Part shown: positions 44,750 through 56,515 of the stretch, one piece after another | Layout of the letters: every line of letters starts with the position of its first letter | Position numbering within the stretch: position 1 is the first letter of the stretch | Source of the DNA: Onchidella celtica | Lineage: Eukaryota > Mollusca > Gastropoda > Systellommatophora > Onchidiidae | DNA length: 64,000 nt | NCBI GenBank assembly: GCA_963931925.1 | Contig: OZ007570.1 | Coordinates: 24,091,340-24,155,339, forward strand | Reading direction: 5' to 3' | Translations under genes and position numbers: made by a program | Notes under the pieces: generated by a model | Database searches by the model: none | What the model was told of the DNA's origin: nothing | Seen by the model: the letters and a program-made list of their open reading frames with translations, nothing else

Positions 44750-45545
44750 GACTTTTTTTTTTTTCAATTGTATCTATTATTATTATGTGTGTTTCTTGTC
44801 GTCTAGTAAAAGTGTCATACCGGTATTGTCTTGGTTATGTCCCATCATTGTAAACAAAACGGGGGAAAAGACCCTGTCATGTTTAGTAGAAGTGTTGTAC
44901 TTTCTTCGTTATTTCCCGTTATTACAAACAAAACTGGAAATAAATGTTATTATGTGAGTAATAGAATTGCATTTTCTTGGCTATGTTCATGTTTGTAAAT
45001 ACAATTAACTCAAGCCTTGTTGTCGTAGTAAAAATGTTGTAATATCTTGGGTGTGTCCCACAGTTGCAAATAAAATGAGGGATAAACCTTGTCAGTAATG
45101 TCACCTTAGTAATAGCCTACTAAGTACTATTTGCTTGACTGTGTCCCATTACTGTATCAAAATGGGAAGTAGACCTCGCTGCCTTTATATCATCAGTGTT
45201 CTAATACATGTAATTCTATTTTCTTGGGTACATAAGACGAGTGCAAACTAAATGGGAGACAACCTTTATTGTCTAGTGACGGTATAGTTTTTTCTTGGTT
45301 ATTTCCCATTATTATAAATGGAATAGGAAATAAACACTGCTGTCTTGGTAACAAAGTTGTATTTTCTTGGTTGTTCTATGGGTGTGAAAAAAATGGGAAC
45401 TAAACCTTATCTTAGTAGAGGTTTTGTACTTTCTTGGTTATTTCCCATTATTGTGGACAAAATGGGAGATAAACGTTGGCGTCTTAGTAATTGCGTGATA
45501 CTAAACATTACTTGATCTTGATTATGTCCCAATGGATCTTCATTT
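44750..45545 (+). repeat. Degenerate ~72-bp tandem array
   Basis: The phrase TTTCTTGGTTATTTCCCATTATTG, in varied form, recurs ten times at 66-89-bp spacing (near 44829, 44903, 44972, 45046, 45130, 45219, 45292, 45364, 45430, 45517). It is followed each time by AAAATGGGAxxTAAACCTT. Lies 0.4 kb after BHMT copy 1. Confidence 0.65.
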
Positions 45546-46499
45546 AGGTACCTGCAGCGTGCATGGCTGAATTTAGCAGAACTGGCCCGGTTGGGGGGGG
45601 GGGGGGGGAGAGTTGATGTCATCAAAAGGGTCATAATTCGCTGCGTGGCAGATCAGCTCCGCCTACCGCCAGATACTGTAATTGATTGATTGATGGGAAT
45701 CAGAACCCTAGCACTTCGGGCATCCCCATAAGTACTCGTCTCCCCGTTCCAAATTCCAATGTCTCTTTGAGGATTACTCTACTAATTGTCCCAGTGGCCA
45801 GCTGGTTCCATATTTTTCGGGTTCGTCCGGCCTTGGCGCACATTCTTTCCTTGCCCCTTTGGTATCCCGCCTCCATCATTCTGGTTATGGGCGGCACCTC
45901 ACTGTCTTCGTCTACTTGCTGGAGCTCATTCCTGTCATGCTGCAGGTCTCCATGGACAGTAGCGTTGCCGGCAAGTACATCACTTTAGATGCTGTAAAGA
46001 GAGACAGAGAACGAAATTTCCAGTCATACTTTTCGATTGTTCTCCACGAAAAATGCAACTCTTTTTTGCGGTTTAAAAAAAAACATCGTAAAATAAATTT
46101 TAAGAACTGAATTTTGTCCAGAATAGGTGTGTTCACGTCATTTGTACTGTAGTCTTCAGACAGTGCTTGCAGTGAACAGCTCTGGTCGTCGGATCATAGC
46201 AAAGAGTAAAAGACGCTAGAAACGATAAGATGAGAGGCACTGTTTTCTTTACACCACTAAAAAATCGTGCACGCAATTTGCGCGCTGATCGGGGACGGGG
46301 CCCATAGAACATAAGTATGAAAAGAATGCTTGATATAATGGTAAATTTATGATGCAAAATTGTGACAGTGCTACTGCGACTTTAAAAAAAAGGAGAAACA
46401 GCCAGAGTTTTCCCATAGCGATTCAGGTTATAATTCCACTATAAGTGACGTCAAGCAAGGCCTATAGCGATAGCTGAACCGTGAACAAAATTCAATATT
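45546..46499. other. Intergenic, no gene recognised
   Basis: Contains a G13 run at about 45594. A segment near 45995-46045 (AGAGAGACAGAGAACGAAAT) is echoed at 32540-32590, so some dispersed repeat is present. Confidence 0.4.
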
Positions 46500-46895
46500 T
46501 TCCCTCTTTGGTAGCGTTTATAGAGACGGCGGGTTTCGGGAAATCGCACGCTTGATTCGACCCGAGAGAACTCGCGCGAGGAATGTTACTCAATGTGCTT
46601 TGTAAGTGTACATAGACAACTCGTGTCTCTCGAGGCGGCAATTTTGCCGACCAGCGCGGGAAATTACCAGAACCAATTGTGTGTTCTTGTTCTGCGTGTG
46701 TCGCGCGGGAGTTGTGTTGGCTGTGTACTTTTCTTGGCTTCACGATGGATGTTGACCTCGTCTTTCCTTTTCCCGCCTTGCTATGAACACCAACCGCGCG
46801 AGTGATTAGGCGCGAGTTTTCTTGCGCGAGTAACCATCTCGCGGCAACCCGCCTACCCGCTTTCTCTATAAACACGGCCTTTGGCATAGTAAAAT
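46500..46895. mobile_element. GC-rich inverted-repeat element (candidate MITE)
   Basis: GTTTATAGAGACGGCGGGTT on the left (about 46515) pairs with ACCCGCTTTCTCTATAAAC on the right (about 46855-46873). The interior is rich in GCGCGAG/CTCGCGC words and CpG, unlike the AT-rich surroundings. The 170-codon minus frame across it (47004-46492) has no recognisable domain and is not called. Confidence 0.45.
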
Positions 46896-48288
46896 ACGGC
46901 ACTTTCCATGACTTCCGCGATTTTGCCGCTAGGTGCGAATTTGTGCCCGCTAAAGGCACTAGCTGGCCTATCTTACCAATTCTGGTATCTTTGATCATAC
47001 TCATACATAGTCATAGTCATTAATATCTTATTACCTTTCAAGTGAGTTCAGTTCAGTGCGCTGTTCCCATTTCCCAAGCCAGAAAACAGAGTGCTTACTG
47101 CAGCTGTGCGCAACACGTTCAATTTGATGTCACGAGCTAATGGTTTGGCAGGCTTCACTGTATTTTGCTCTATTTCTGTCTTGCAACTTTTTTTGCTACT
47201 ACATTTTAAAAATGTGTAGTCTGTCTACGGCCATACAGGATAACCAAACGCTGAATCGGAATAATATAATTATTTGTCTTACGCATTTACCTCTTGTAGT
47301 TTCTAAATTAAACAGGGACAAATATACAGACAACTCAACTCGCATTAATACTGCAGTATTCTAAGTAGTAATCGTAGCAATAAGACTCATTAGGAGCATT
47401 AGCAATAACACTTATTGAAACCAATAGACATCGCAAGAGCGTCAGTAGTTACAGTGTGGAGAAAGTATTCTACAAATTTTATAAAAATACAATAAAACAT
47501 CAAGATGGACACTTCTGAATCTTTTATTTCACTGACAATAAACATTCAATACAATTTTATTTTATTTTTAAACGCACTCACAAAATCATATAAACTTAAA
47601 AACACTCTCTTACTACTTAGCAGACTACATAGTGTTTTGTAAACAGTATAAGATGAGTCAAACAGTACACTTTTCTGGACTCGAGAAAGCTAAAACCATA
47701 GATTTTACTTGAATATCTCTATTTGAAGATATTTAAACTCAAGACCTTTCTTTGTCCGGTAAACGAGTGTCATCGACCCAGCTACTACACAAAGTCAAGC
47801 TGCCAAGAGCACAGCCATCTCCAGGCAGACGTTACGATACCCATGCGTGGGTAATGCAAAGAAGTGGGTTCCCAGACCAGTGTTACTGTTTAGCCAAACA
47901 GTTTATTCCCCCTGATTCCCCCACCACCACCACCACAACCAGCTCAAGAGAGCACACTGGAGCCACTTTTCAGTGGGTGAGACAGCACGAAGCAAAGATA
48001 GTAATTACCGTTATATTTCACAGATTGCTGTAGATAACGCATTTGAATGTTCTTGTCACCATTTCAAAAGACGTTTTCTATGGCAGCTACGAAAGTTGGA
48101 AGTAAGTACCAGTGTACACAAACGTGTACCAGAAAAATACACAGCATACTACAAAAGCAGCATTAAAACTGTAAGTGTAAGAAAAAAGCAGCATTAAAAC
48201 TATAAAAGCAGAAATCATTCTTCAATGTTTCACTGCGCACATCGTATATTCCAGCACTCATCTAGTGTAGTTTGCAGATTATGATAGT
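46896..48288. other. Intergenic between the convergent BHMT copies
   Basis: AT-rich with no recognised gene. On the minus strand an AATAAA at 47907-47902 could end copy 2 transcripts, because the position homologous to the copy 1 signal is mutated. Confidence 0.4.
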
Positions 48289-48417
48289 TCACCCAACTTT
48301 CGTAAACTCGACCATTCCTTGTGTGTAATAGTCATGAAACTTGGCCTTGTCTCCAAACATGAAGTGTTGAGACATGTCGGGCGAGTAGCGGCTGGCTGGA
48401 GGTTTACGGCCATACAC
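48289..48417 (-). CDS. BHMT: BHMT copy 2, exon 8 (stop TGA)
   Basis: 129 nt after TTCTCTCCAG. Encodes [39 protein letters not shown] and KVG-TGA. One residue differs in the terminal dipeptide from copy 1 (VG versus VQ). Confidence 0.9.
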   Translation of the reverse strand: MYGRKPPASRYSPDMSQHFMFGDKAKFHDYYTQGMVEFTKVG

Positions 48418-51400
48418 CTGGAGAGAAGAATTAATAATGATTTCAATATGGACTTTTGTCTACTGTCAGAAAAGCTATAGTTGTTGTTGTTGTTGTTGTT
48501 GTTTTCTCATCCCGGAAACGTGTTTTCACCGCCATTTTTTTCCACCTTACTGAAATCTCCATACAACGATCAGTTTGATGAGACAATTTACCTACCTCAG
48601 CCACCACGCGTGTATAATGTGAGCAGTTCCCACAACACAGACCAATGTAGTTCACACCTATTTCTTTACAAGAAGCCGCAAAATTGGCAATCTCGCTCCG
48701 GCTACACAACTGGGCAGGCAGGTCGTAGGTAAATGAAATTTGACCTAGGGTAGAATATAATAATTAATTTGGTAACTCTACGTGATGTAAGACTGACAAT
48801 TGTGTATTCTCTCTAGCTAAATAATAGCAAACAGATGCAGCGTTGTTGTTCATCTCGGACTGTCGGAGTCTGTGAAGATGAAATTCACAGCAAAATTGCA
48901 ATCACTTCTGGTGCTGATAAAGAGTCTTTATAAAATATGAGCTGAAGTGTGAACAATTCGCATCCATCTAGTAAAATACGAACGTGTGCTGTCTAAGATA
49001 TTATGATGCACTAGGATTAATAGGGACAAGAAGAGAAAGAGAGATACAGAGAGAGAGGATCGAGAACGAATAAAGCCACGACAAGGATTACCGAATAGAT
49101 TGTCAAGCAGGTATACAGAGAATCAGATTAACAGACAATCAGAGACAGACAAATAGGCAGGCAGGGAGATGGGTAGACAATTACCTGTTTTAGGGTCCAG
49201 CAAGGACTGCATGGTAGGATAGTCCTGATTGGTTCTGTAGCTTACAGGGAGACAGGCAATTGGTCCCTGTTTTGGACAGAAAACAAAAGTCAATAAAACT
49301 AAAGAAAAACAATGAACACATTCAAATATTTGAAATGGCGTCAATACATCTCACAACTTTGATCCAATGTCCTTCATTGGGTGCAAAACTAACTACCATG
49401 ACCTTCGGTGACATCCAAAGATAGGCTAAATGTGTCCCATTATCGTGCTATCCTCATAATTATGTAACAAACAATGGTGACAACATACTTATGTACAACA
49501 CACTTGGCCTCACAAATGAGGGATTGCTCACTGCCCAATGGCAGCTGCGGCTGTTCCAGTGAGTTCTGCGCCTCAATTCATTGTCCTTTCGAAACAGAAA
49601 AAACATGGCTCTAGCGTAAATCTTGTTCATTCTCAAATAAACAGTTTAACATGGTAATTTCTCACCATCTGAGATCAATTATTTCAAACGGCCAGCAGTC
49701 ACTGCAGTGTAGAATGTCACCTGTGTTCATGCTGAGCAAGAACCACATTGCAGCATCGGGTTCTTTTGTCCTCAGTTGCTAGAAAATTGAAGACCTACAA
49801 ATACTGTACACTTTTTAATGATGATCTTCAGAACACCGTCTCATATAAATTCATTTAAATATTAGAAATCGTAAAGGTTCCTTTTTTGTCTCAGCACCCA
49901 TCCTCCTCCACTGTCCACTTTTTAGAGCATGTTGAGTGGTTTTGGCTCTTTGGCTGAAGAATAGTCAGCTTGTCGTAATTTCTATTTGATTAATATAGAG
50001 TATGCGTACCTTGCAAGCTTTTCTCACTTCTCGAATAGCAGGAAGCATAGATTCTGGTCCACGAAAGCAGTTCAGACCCACGACCGCCGCTCCTGCATCT
50101 TCTAGCTGACGGCACGCATCTCCGAATGGAACACCATCATAGGTCACGTCACGCCCAGGTGCCACAATGGTCACCACAGCAGGCACACCTGTATCATTGA
50201 TTTAACAAGTAACAACTTACCAACCTGTTTGCTAACAGCTCTCAATTGATGCAGAAAGCGGTTGGGGACATCTCTATTAATACTCACAAGAAAGTTGCAC
50301 CTCCACTAGAATCTGGAATTTTAATTGTTTAAATTTTCTTTAGTCATATTCACGAGGAGTGAGAGGACAAATCTGCAGGAATAAACAAATGGAAAACAAA
50401 CATAAAGCCTACTCACCCTTGCCATATTTCTTGATACATTCCAGTGCCAACATGGCCTCGCCAAATTCAGTGAAAGTTTCAGCAACAATGAAGTCCACGC
50501 CCTCGTCAACTGCCCATTCAGCTTGTTCCTTAGGATCATTATCACAGGTTCAGTTTTCTAGTGATATTTCACAAGCTTTCTCAGAAATAGATTTACAATT
50601 GCTCTGTTATGTCTGATGCATTAGTCCTGTGATATAATTAGTCTGACTCTAAACCAGTTCAACTCTTCCATGTCCAGTCTTCCATAATTATATTTACATG
50701 GTGATGTCAAAAATTAACGAGTTGGGGGGGGGGGGTGAATATCTGGTATGCGCGGAGAGGGGCGGGGGGTCTTGGTGGATATAGCAAGAGTCAATGGTAT
50801 AATAGATCTCGAACCGCGTCACGGAACCTGATAATAAACTAGGAACAAACTTTGCTAGAGCCTTCTTCATTTCCAGTTTCTCAGTAGGAATGTCCTGGCA
50901 AGACCCAAACGAAAACCCAACGATACTGGATCTAGCTACACTAGGCTACGAATGCTTTGCTTCCGATTTTCATGAATAATTTCATCGGCTTTCTCCACCT
51001 TTTGACAAGTTAAAACTTTTGCTGGACGCCCCAGGCCATACTTATCACCAAACGAACTTTCAACTGCCTTTAACTTCGAAAACCATTCAAAGCATTGTGG
51101 CCTGCTCGTCCCATCTGCCCTATAGTCTTCAGCATATCGAAAGTCTCTGTTGCAAAATCTGTTTGTGACAAAAGTTGATGCAATACGTTGTTCTTTAGAA
51201 ATATCCATGATTCTACAAAATTCTTAGAGAAAAAAAGACTCTTATGTCAAGCAACTTAGAAAATGTTACATAACATTTTAAAAAAAACACCTTCATGGCA
51301 ACACAACAAGGCTAACAAAATCACATGTCAAATATGGACGGTTGATTAAAGTAAGACGTCTGCAAGTCTTCATGACAAACAATCACTCAGTGTTTCCGGA

Positions 51401-54400
51401 TGTCATTAAAAACGCGTTCATTAGGTGCGCACACAGTGAAACCAGTCTCGTTGGTTGTTTTTTGTTTTTTTATCATAGGAGTGTTGTATTTGAAATGACA
51501 CCTGCTGGTCATTCCTCTGTCTTCGGAACATTGTTTGTTTTTTTTTCTTAAATAATAATCAACAAATCATTTTTGTAATAATTATTTTAATAATTTGTTT
51601 CCGGAGTTTCAAATTAGTTTTGCATGTTACAGTCATTTTGTAAGTCATTCGATGCCGGAGGAAATTTTTCTTTTAAACACTTTTCATTATAAGAACATTT
51701 TTTATACCCTCCACCATGCCGTTTGAGTTTGTCTTATGCCACCTCCCCTGGTGGTCTGTCTGTGTGTCTTTAAATCCCTTCAAGACTGGTGTATGTATAT
51801 TGCCTCTTTTTTCTACAAATCACCTTCCCAGTTCTACCCTGAAAACATTTCCAGTGAATGTTGTGAAGATCAGCGATTCAATCAACTGAATGAATAATGT
51901 CAAGAAAAGACCCATTATGGCCAACATCACCGCCATATGGATATTATAATAACAAATGTGACCAATGATGTGGACGTCCCGACGGACAAGAAATCACGCA
52001 CAAACCTTAAACATTGCTTCCGCTGCCATTATCGTGTTTTCGTCATCTCTGCGGTACACAGCGGAGTTACTGATGTTGCCAGCAAACAAAGTGCCGGTTG
52101 CCTTGGCAACGTCTCTAGCAATGGACAACGCCTTCCGGTTCATGGCCTCCAGTTGATCTTCCTTTCCTATAAGCCTCAGTTTTTCTCTGTTCGCGTAGTA
52201 CTGAAACAACAAGTTTGATGTTACAACTTTGTACCCCTGCTGATTTTATTTGTCAGTCTTAAATTGGATCACTTTGTATTCTTTATTCAGAAAACCGAGA
52301 GGATTGGAGGATGCTGGTTGCCACAAACGGTCCACAAGACTAGGGGATAGAGAAGAGGAGAGGAGAAGTATTCTTTATTAATATTACTAGCCATGGTTTG
52401 TGGCACTCACTACGAATACTTTGAGATAGAATAACATCTGCAGTGAGGAACCAGTGGTCAGGCTGATTTTCCGCTGCTATCCTAATTTTTACCACCACAT
52501 TTACTGGTAAAAATATGAATTTTAGACCTTCTAAGTCGTGGACTTGCCTACATAATAATAATAAATAATAATAATAATAATTGATTTATATAGCTCCAAA
52601 ATCCACTAAAAGTGCTCGGTGGCACTTAACAAACACATAGAATACACAGTCTCAAACACTCCAGAATATCACACCCACACACTAACACATCCAAAGATAC
52701 ATTTCAGTAACAGTTCTAGTGTCATCTATAAATCATACACTTTTTTGAAAAGCAATGTTTTGAGTTTCGATTTGAAGTGCACTATTGAATTAGTTGTTTT
52801 TATATCATAGTTCAGATTGTTCCAAAGTTTTGGGGCACAGATGGAAAATGCCCTTTCTCCAAGCATTGTTCTGGATCTAGGCATGCAGAGCTGACTGTCA
52901 TTTAAGGACCGATATAATCTGTATTATATTCCCCGAAACTCAGAAGAAACTTCAAAATGTTCCCGCATCATAGTAATTCTGATAAAATCCTTGGATATAT
53001 ATTAAAACATAGGACATGACTGAGCATTCTGATGCAATGACAGGTGACACTACAATGTACCGTATACAACTAAGAAACAACAACAAGATTTCAGTGGCAC
53101 TGACTGTAGTGGCATCGACATCAACATATACAGCAACAGCAACAACACAGCATCAACTTGAAGAATAAAATGTGAGCACCTTGCACCAGCACAGTTATAT
53201 TTCATTTCGCAATCTAGTTGTTATGGCAGCATACAGAAATAAAAAAAATAATAAAAAATAAAATCATTGCCTAATCATATTCAGTCTTCCCATATGTAAG
53301 AAAGGGCACAAAGGTCCACGGATAAATTATGCTTTTGCATATATAAATGTGGAGTTAAATACATGTAAACAGAATCCGTAAACAGTTAACCAATGAAATA
53401 CCGTGAAAGCCAAGATAACGTCACTTCCGGCATGAACAAATTCCTCATGCATGATCTTGACCAGGTCCGGATGCTGCATCACCACCTCTGGGACAAAAGC
53501 TCCAGCTCTCAGGTAACCCCTCCTCTCAAATTCAAACAGATACCCCTCTGCCACTACCAGACTTCTTCCATTAGAGAGACGTTCCAGCAATTTACCTTTT
53601 TATGGTATAAAGAACATAAAAATCAAATACTTTACCTTATCGCTTAACCAGTGTTGGCTTTGCATTTCTAATTTTTTTTAGAATTTATTGTATGTTATGT
53701 TAATCTATCGTTTGTTTGTAAACAGGGCTTTTAAATGTTGTTGTTGTTGTTTTTTTATTATTTTTATTGTTGTTGTCAATCTTCTAACTCCGCGTTCCAG
53801 TCGTTACTTTCTTTTTGTTAAGCGAAAAGGTAATTAAATAATTCGAAGTATAATGGGAATGCTTTTCATTAAAGTGATTGTTTTCTTTTGATCCACACAT
53901 ATACAGACATTTAAGAGATAGTTTGGGGGTAAATCAATCTGCTTGCCTTCAGCCTACGGTGCACCAGAAATGGTTAAGATATCAGCAAAAAAAAAGCAAA
54001 TGATGTTTGATTGTGTAATGAATGAGATAAGAGAGTTTATCATTTATCTATGTCGCTGATATGAAAGACAGTTAATCTCGGAGCGATGCTATTACAATAA
54101 GGTGGAAGAGTTAGGAAACTTAATAAACATTACAGAAATACCATATGAACTACTCAACTTTAATCTGGCATGTATTTCATGTCCTGCGTGAGAATCGCAA
54201 AGCCGCGCATTCACTATGTGTACGGAACAGGAAACGACAAAAATTCTTCAAGTAGTGAAAAACAAAAAAAAGATGGAAGCGCATATCCATGGACAGTGCA
54301 TATCCGTACAGCGCACACAATTCGATGACGTAGAACACACACCGGAATACTATGTTACTGAGCTTGTTAATTTGCATAGTTTTTAAAAATATAAATCGGC

Positions 54401-55725
54401 TTAGTAGCAAAACAATCCGACTTCTGCTCGGAGATTGCGTGATCTGCGCAAATAATATACTTGAGTGTACCGTCGAGCACCAATGGCTACCCCAACCCCT
54501 TTTCGCCTGATTAGTCAATCTGACTACCACCCATTGATACAAACTGACTAGACCCTCACGCCCCCAGGTCCATCTGACTATTCCACGCGTTGTCACTTTA
54601 AATTCGTGAACACCATTCCAAGTTTTGTTTCAGCAAAACTTGCACCAGTCGCGCTTTTGGTAAACATGTTGTGCGGATATGCACGGTCCATATCCATATA
54701 ACGCGTTGTGCGGATATACACTTCCAAAAAAAATAGAAAGAATATTTGAGGAGGCAACTTTCAAAACCTGATAAATTACTTTATATTGATTTTGAGAAAA
54801 CGCACTGCGTTTGACAAAGCATAATACTGAATCTCAGAGGGTAGGCCTACTAACATTTTGAATGAGAAGCGCATTGACTTTGCACGTTTTGATTGCCATA
54901 ATGTTTTAGCTGTAGACAGATTTTATGGCTGATTTGATGTTAAGGTCCGCAACTCGTTTTTTTTTAGTGTGACGTAGCAAATTTTGAACGTTACCTCCTC
55001 ATTTTCATGTCTTGTATAGGCCCATTGCGGATATCGGCCATTTTAGTTGTAAGGGCCGACGCTTAACCATGTTGATGATAGCACTGATTTTGATTCGTTA
55101 GCTGATTTGCACTGCGAGCACTTCAGGCGTCGCGAACCAATGGGAGGCGAGCTAATAAAAAAGTTCACTACAGTAAACAATGACATGTGTGTACACGCAC
55201 ATGGGAGACATTCGGTCAATTCTTTCACTTTCTTTCCTTGTTTACACGGTTGGTAGGGAATCTGACCAGCTTGGATCCATCCTTTCCACCCCTGTCATAA
55301 CAGTCAACTGCAATGCAACCAGCAGGCATTTTAACCGCTTAGACATATCTCGAAGTTACGCTGGTCAGCTGATCTACCCGCCATTTTGGGTGTCGGAAGT
55401 ACAAAACAAAAACACTCTGTGACGTCATTCACAATGGGCCTATAAACATGGAGACACACTTCCTTTTTACTATTTGATCCGGTTGCGTACCTACGACAAC
55501 CCAGGCTTTAAACAGACTCCTTCCAAGTATGGTATAAAATTTACTGGCAGTCAAAAGAAAGTCCACATGTAAATGTGAGTAATATGCTATCATAATTATT
55601 ACATCTGACATTATAAACTTCGTGCCAATTTATTTGATCACATTTCATTTATTCAGCAATGGTATTCCAAATTTTGCACGTATGTAATACGATTACGCTG
55701 TTAAATACTTACCAGTCAGTGCCAT
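48289..55725 (-). CDS. BHMT: BHMT-like homocysteine S-methyltransferase, copy 2 (8 exons)
   Basis: Minus-strand exons 55725-55713, 53595-53402, 52200-52006, 50528-50417, 50188-50010, 49266-49185, 48744-48596 and 48417-48289 have exactly the lengths and phases of copy 1 and join into about 350 residues without a stop. The zinc ligands GLNC and GLCCGN are kept, as is the Phe in RAGAFVPE. Differences from copy 1 are moderate: 8 of 64 residues in exon 2, 12 of 65 in exon 3 and 6 of 42 in exon 8. It lies tail to tail with copy 1, 4 kb apart. Introns are much shorter and hold a LINE tail (intron 2), a mariner scrap (intron 3) and a MITE (intron 1). Role as for copy 1; paralogue-specific donor or expression is possible. 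Confidence 0.88.
48596..48744 (-). CDS. BHMT: BHMT copy 2, exon 7
   Basis: 149 nt after ATTCTACCCTAG. Encodes [18 protein letters not shown], then [19 protein letters not shown] with the zinc-binding Cys pair. Confidence 0.92.
49185..49266 (-). CDS. BHMT: BHMT copy 2, exon 6
   Basis: 82 nt after TTTGTCCAAAACAG. Encodes [20 protein letters not shown] and LLDPKT. Confidence 0.9.
50010..50188 (-). CDS. BHMT: BHMT copy 2, exon 5
   Basis: 179 nt after AATGATACAG. Encodes [20 protein letters not shown] and [14 protein letters not shown] with the first zinc Cys. Confidence 0.92.
50417..50528 (-). CDS. BHMT: BHMT copy 2, exon 4
   Basis: 112 nt. Encodes [20 protein letters not shown] and [10 protein letters not shown]; donor G/GTGAGT. 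Acceptor word GATCCTAAG as in copy 1. Confidence 0.87.
50936..51208 (-). pseudogene. Mariner-type transposase N-terminal scrap
   Basis: 90 codons on minus with [20 protein letters not shown], then [20 protein letters not shown] and RKQSIRSLV. The C-FEWF...GRP...V...I...R..S pattern matches the paired helix-turn-helix start of mariner transposases. The catalytic D,D part is missing. Lies in BHMT copy 2 intron 3. Confidence 0.5.
52006..52200 (-). CDS. BHMT: BHMT copy 2, exon 3
   Basis: 195 nt after TTGTTGTTTCAG. Encodes [20 protein letters not shown] and [14 protein letters not shown]. Confidence 0.9.
52548..53010 (-). mobile_element. 3' end of a CR1/L2-type LINE
   Basis: Minus strand: [25 protein letters not shown] and [16 protein letters not shown], the typical end of the RT protein. 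A short 3' UTR follows with AGCACTTTTAGTGG and a (TTA)n tail at about 52580-52550. Heavily 5'-truncated. In BHMT copy 2 intron 2; no minisatellite. Confidence 0.75.
53402..53595 (-). CDS. BHMT: BHMT copy 2, exon 2
   Basis: 194 nt. Encodes [20 protein letters not shown] and [11 protein letters not shown]. Confidence 0.9.
54250..54745. mobile_element. Inverted-repeat element (candidate MITE)
   Basis: Left arm near 54273-54320 (GGAAGCGCATATCC, GACAGTGCATATCCGTACA) pairs with right arm near 54666-54732 (TGTGCGGATATGCACGGTCC, GATATACACTTCC). Lies in BHMT copy 2 intron 1. Exact ends are uncertain. Confidence 0.45.
55015..55444. mobile_element. 430-bp MITE, copy B
   Basis: Perfect inverted ends TATAGGCCCATTG / CAATGGGCCTATA, consistent with a TA target site. 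The interior closely matches copy A at 27668-28104 (GCGGATATCGGCCATTTTAG, CACTTCAGGCGTCGCGAACC). No coding potential. In BHMT copy 2 intron 1. Confidence 0.8.
55713..55725 (-). CDS. BHMT: BHMT copy 2, exon 1
   Basis: ATG GCA CTG ACT G, then a strong donor GTAAGT. The 5' flank TTTATCATCAGA is identical to copy 1, and about 60 bp of the leader is alignable. Confidence 0.75.
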
Positions 55726-55881
55726 TCTGATGATAAAGACGCCTTCGTTCTATTCCGATAGTAACAACAAGATGTGCGCATTGCACAAAACACGAGTTTT
55801 TGAACAGGCGAAAAACACCTTAGTGTTAACCAAAGCGGAGACTTCTTGACCCCGAACTTGGTCGTGTGCCGAAGTGTGTGA

Positions 55882-56048
55882 AATCGATAATGTACATCCA
55901 TGCCTCCTCTTTTGTCGCATATACAACATACAGGAGGAGAAACCGATCACTGTCCATATTTCACGACTGTACAATGCAAAATAGAATTTTAAAAAACTGG
56001 AGAGATCTATGGTGCGGGTGCGATGTACATGGATGTACATTATCGATT
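55882..56048. repeat. Short inverted repeat, 21-bp perfect arms
   Basis: ATCGATAATGTACATCCATG (about 55883-55902) and its exact complement CATGGATGTACATTATCGAT (56028-56047) face each other across 125 bp. It lies 160-320 bp upstream of BHMT copy 2's start codon. Confidence 0.6.
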
Positions 56049-56061
56049 ACGCCAGAGATAC

Positions 56062-56515
56062 CAGTGGTCCTCAACCTTTTTCGGGCAAATCGCCCCTTTA
56101 GGCTTCAGTTGTTCTGTCATGCCCCCCCTTTCCCTACCAAATCCCTACCAAACCTCAGCAGCTACATCTCACAAGACCACATAAAAATTAAGATGCTGCG
56201 TTTTTCAAAGCCTCATTAATGACAATGATTATTCTTTACAGTACAGAGAGCATGCTTTATCAAATGCACTAAAAAAAAAAAAAAAAAGACAGGCTTTTTC
56301 ATGCTCAGAAAACCCATCTATGCGTCTTGTTGAACAAGTCAACGACTGCCCTGAATTTGCCCCCCAGGTCGCCCTCCATTCATGTTTTGCCCCCTCTCGC
56401 CCCCCCCCCCCTTGCCTTCATCGTTTTAACCCCCTCGTCGCCCTTTTCTTCGTTTTCGCCCCTACATGCCCCCTCCCCCCTTGGAAATCAAAATCGCCTG
56501 CGCTGAGAACCACTA
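56062..56515. mobile_element. hAT (Charlie-like) MITE
   Basis: Left end CAGTGGTCCTCAACCTTTTT, right end GCTGAGAACCACTA. CAGTGGTTCTCAACC is the classic terminus of one hAT branch. The interior is rich in CGCCCC/GCCCCC words and has an A18 run. A matching 8-bp flank duplication was not found. Confidence 0.6.

Noticed and set aside
46492..47004. 170-codon minus-strand ORF as a gene
   Set aside because: It spans a GC-rich inverted-repeat element, where stops are rare by composition; no domain recognised.
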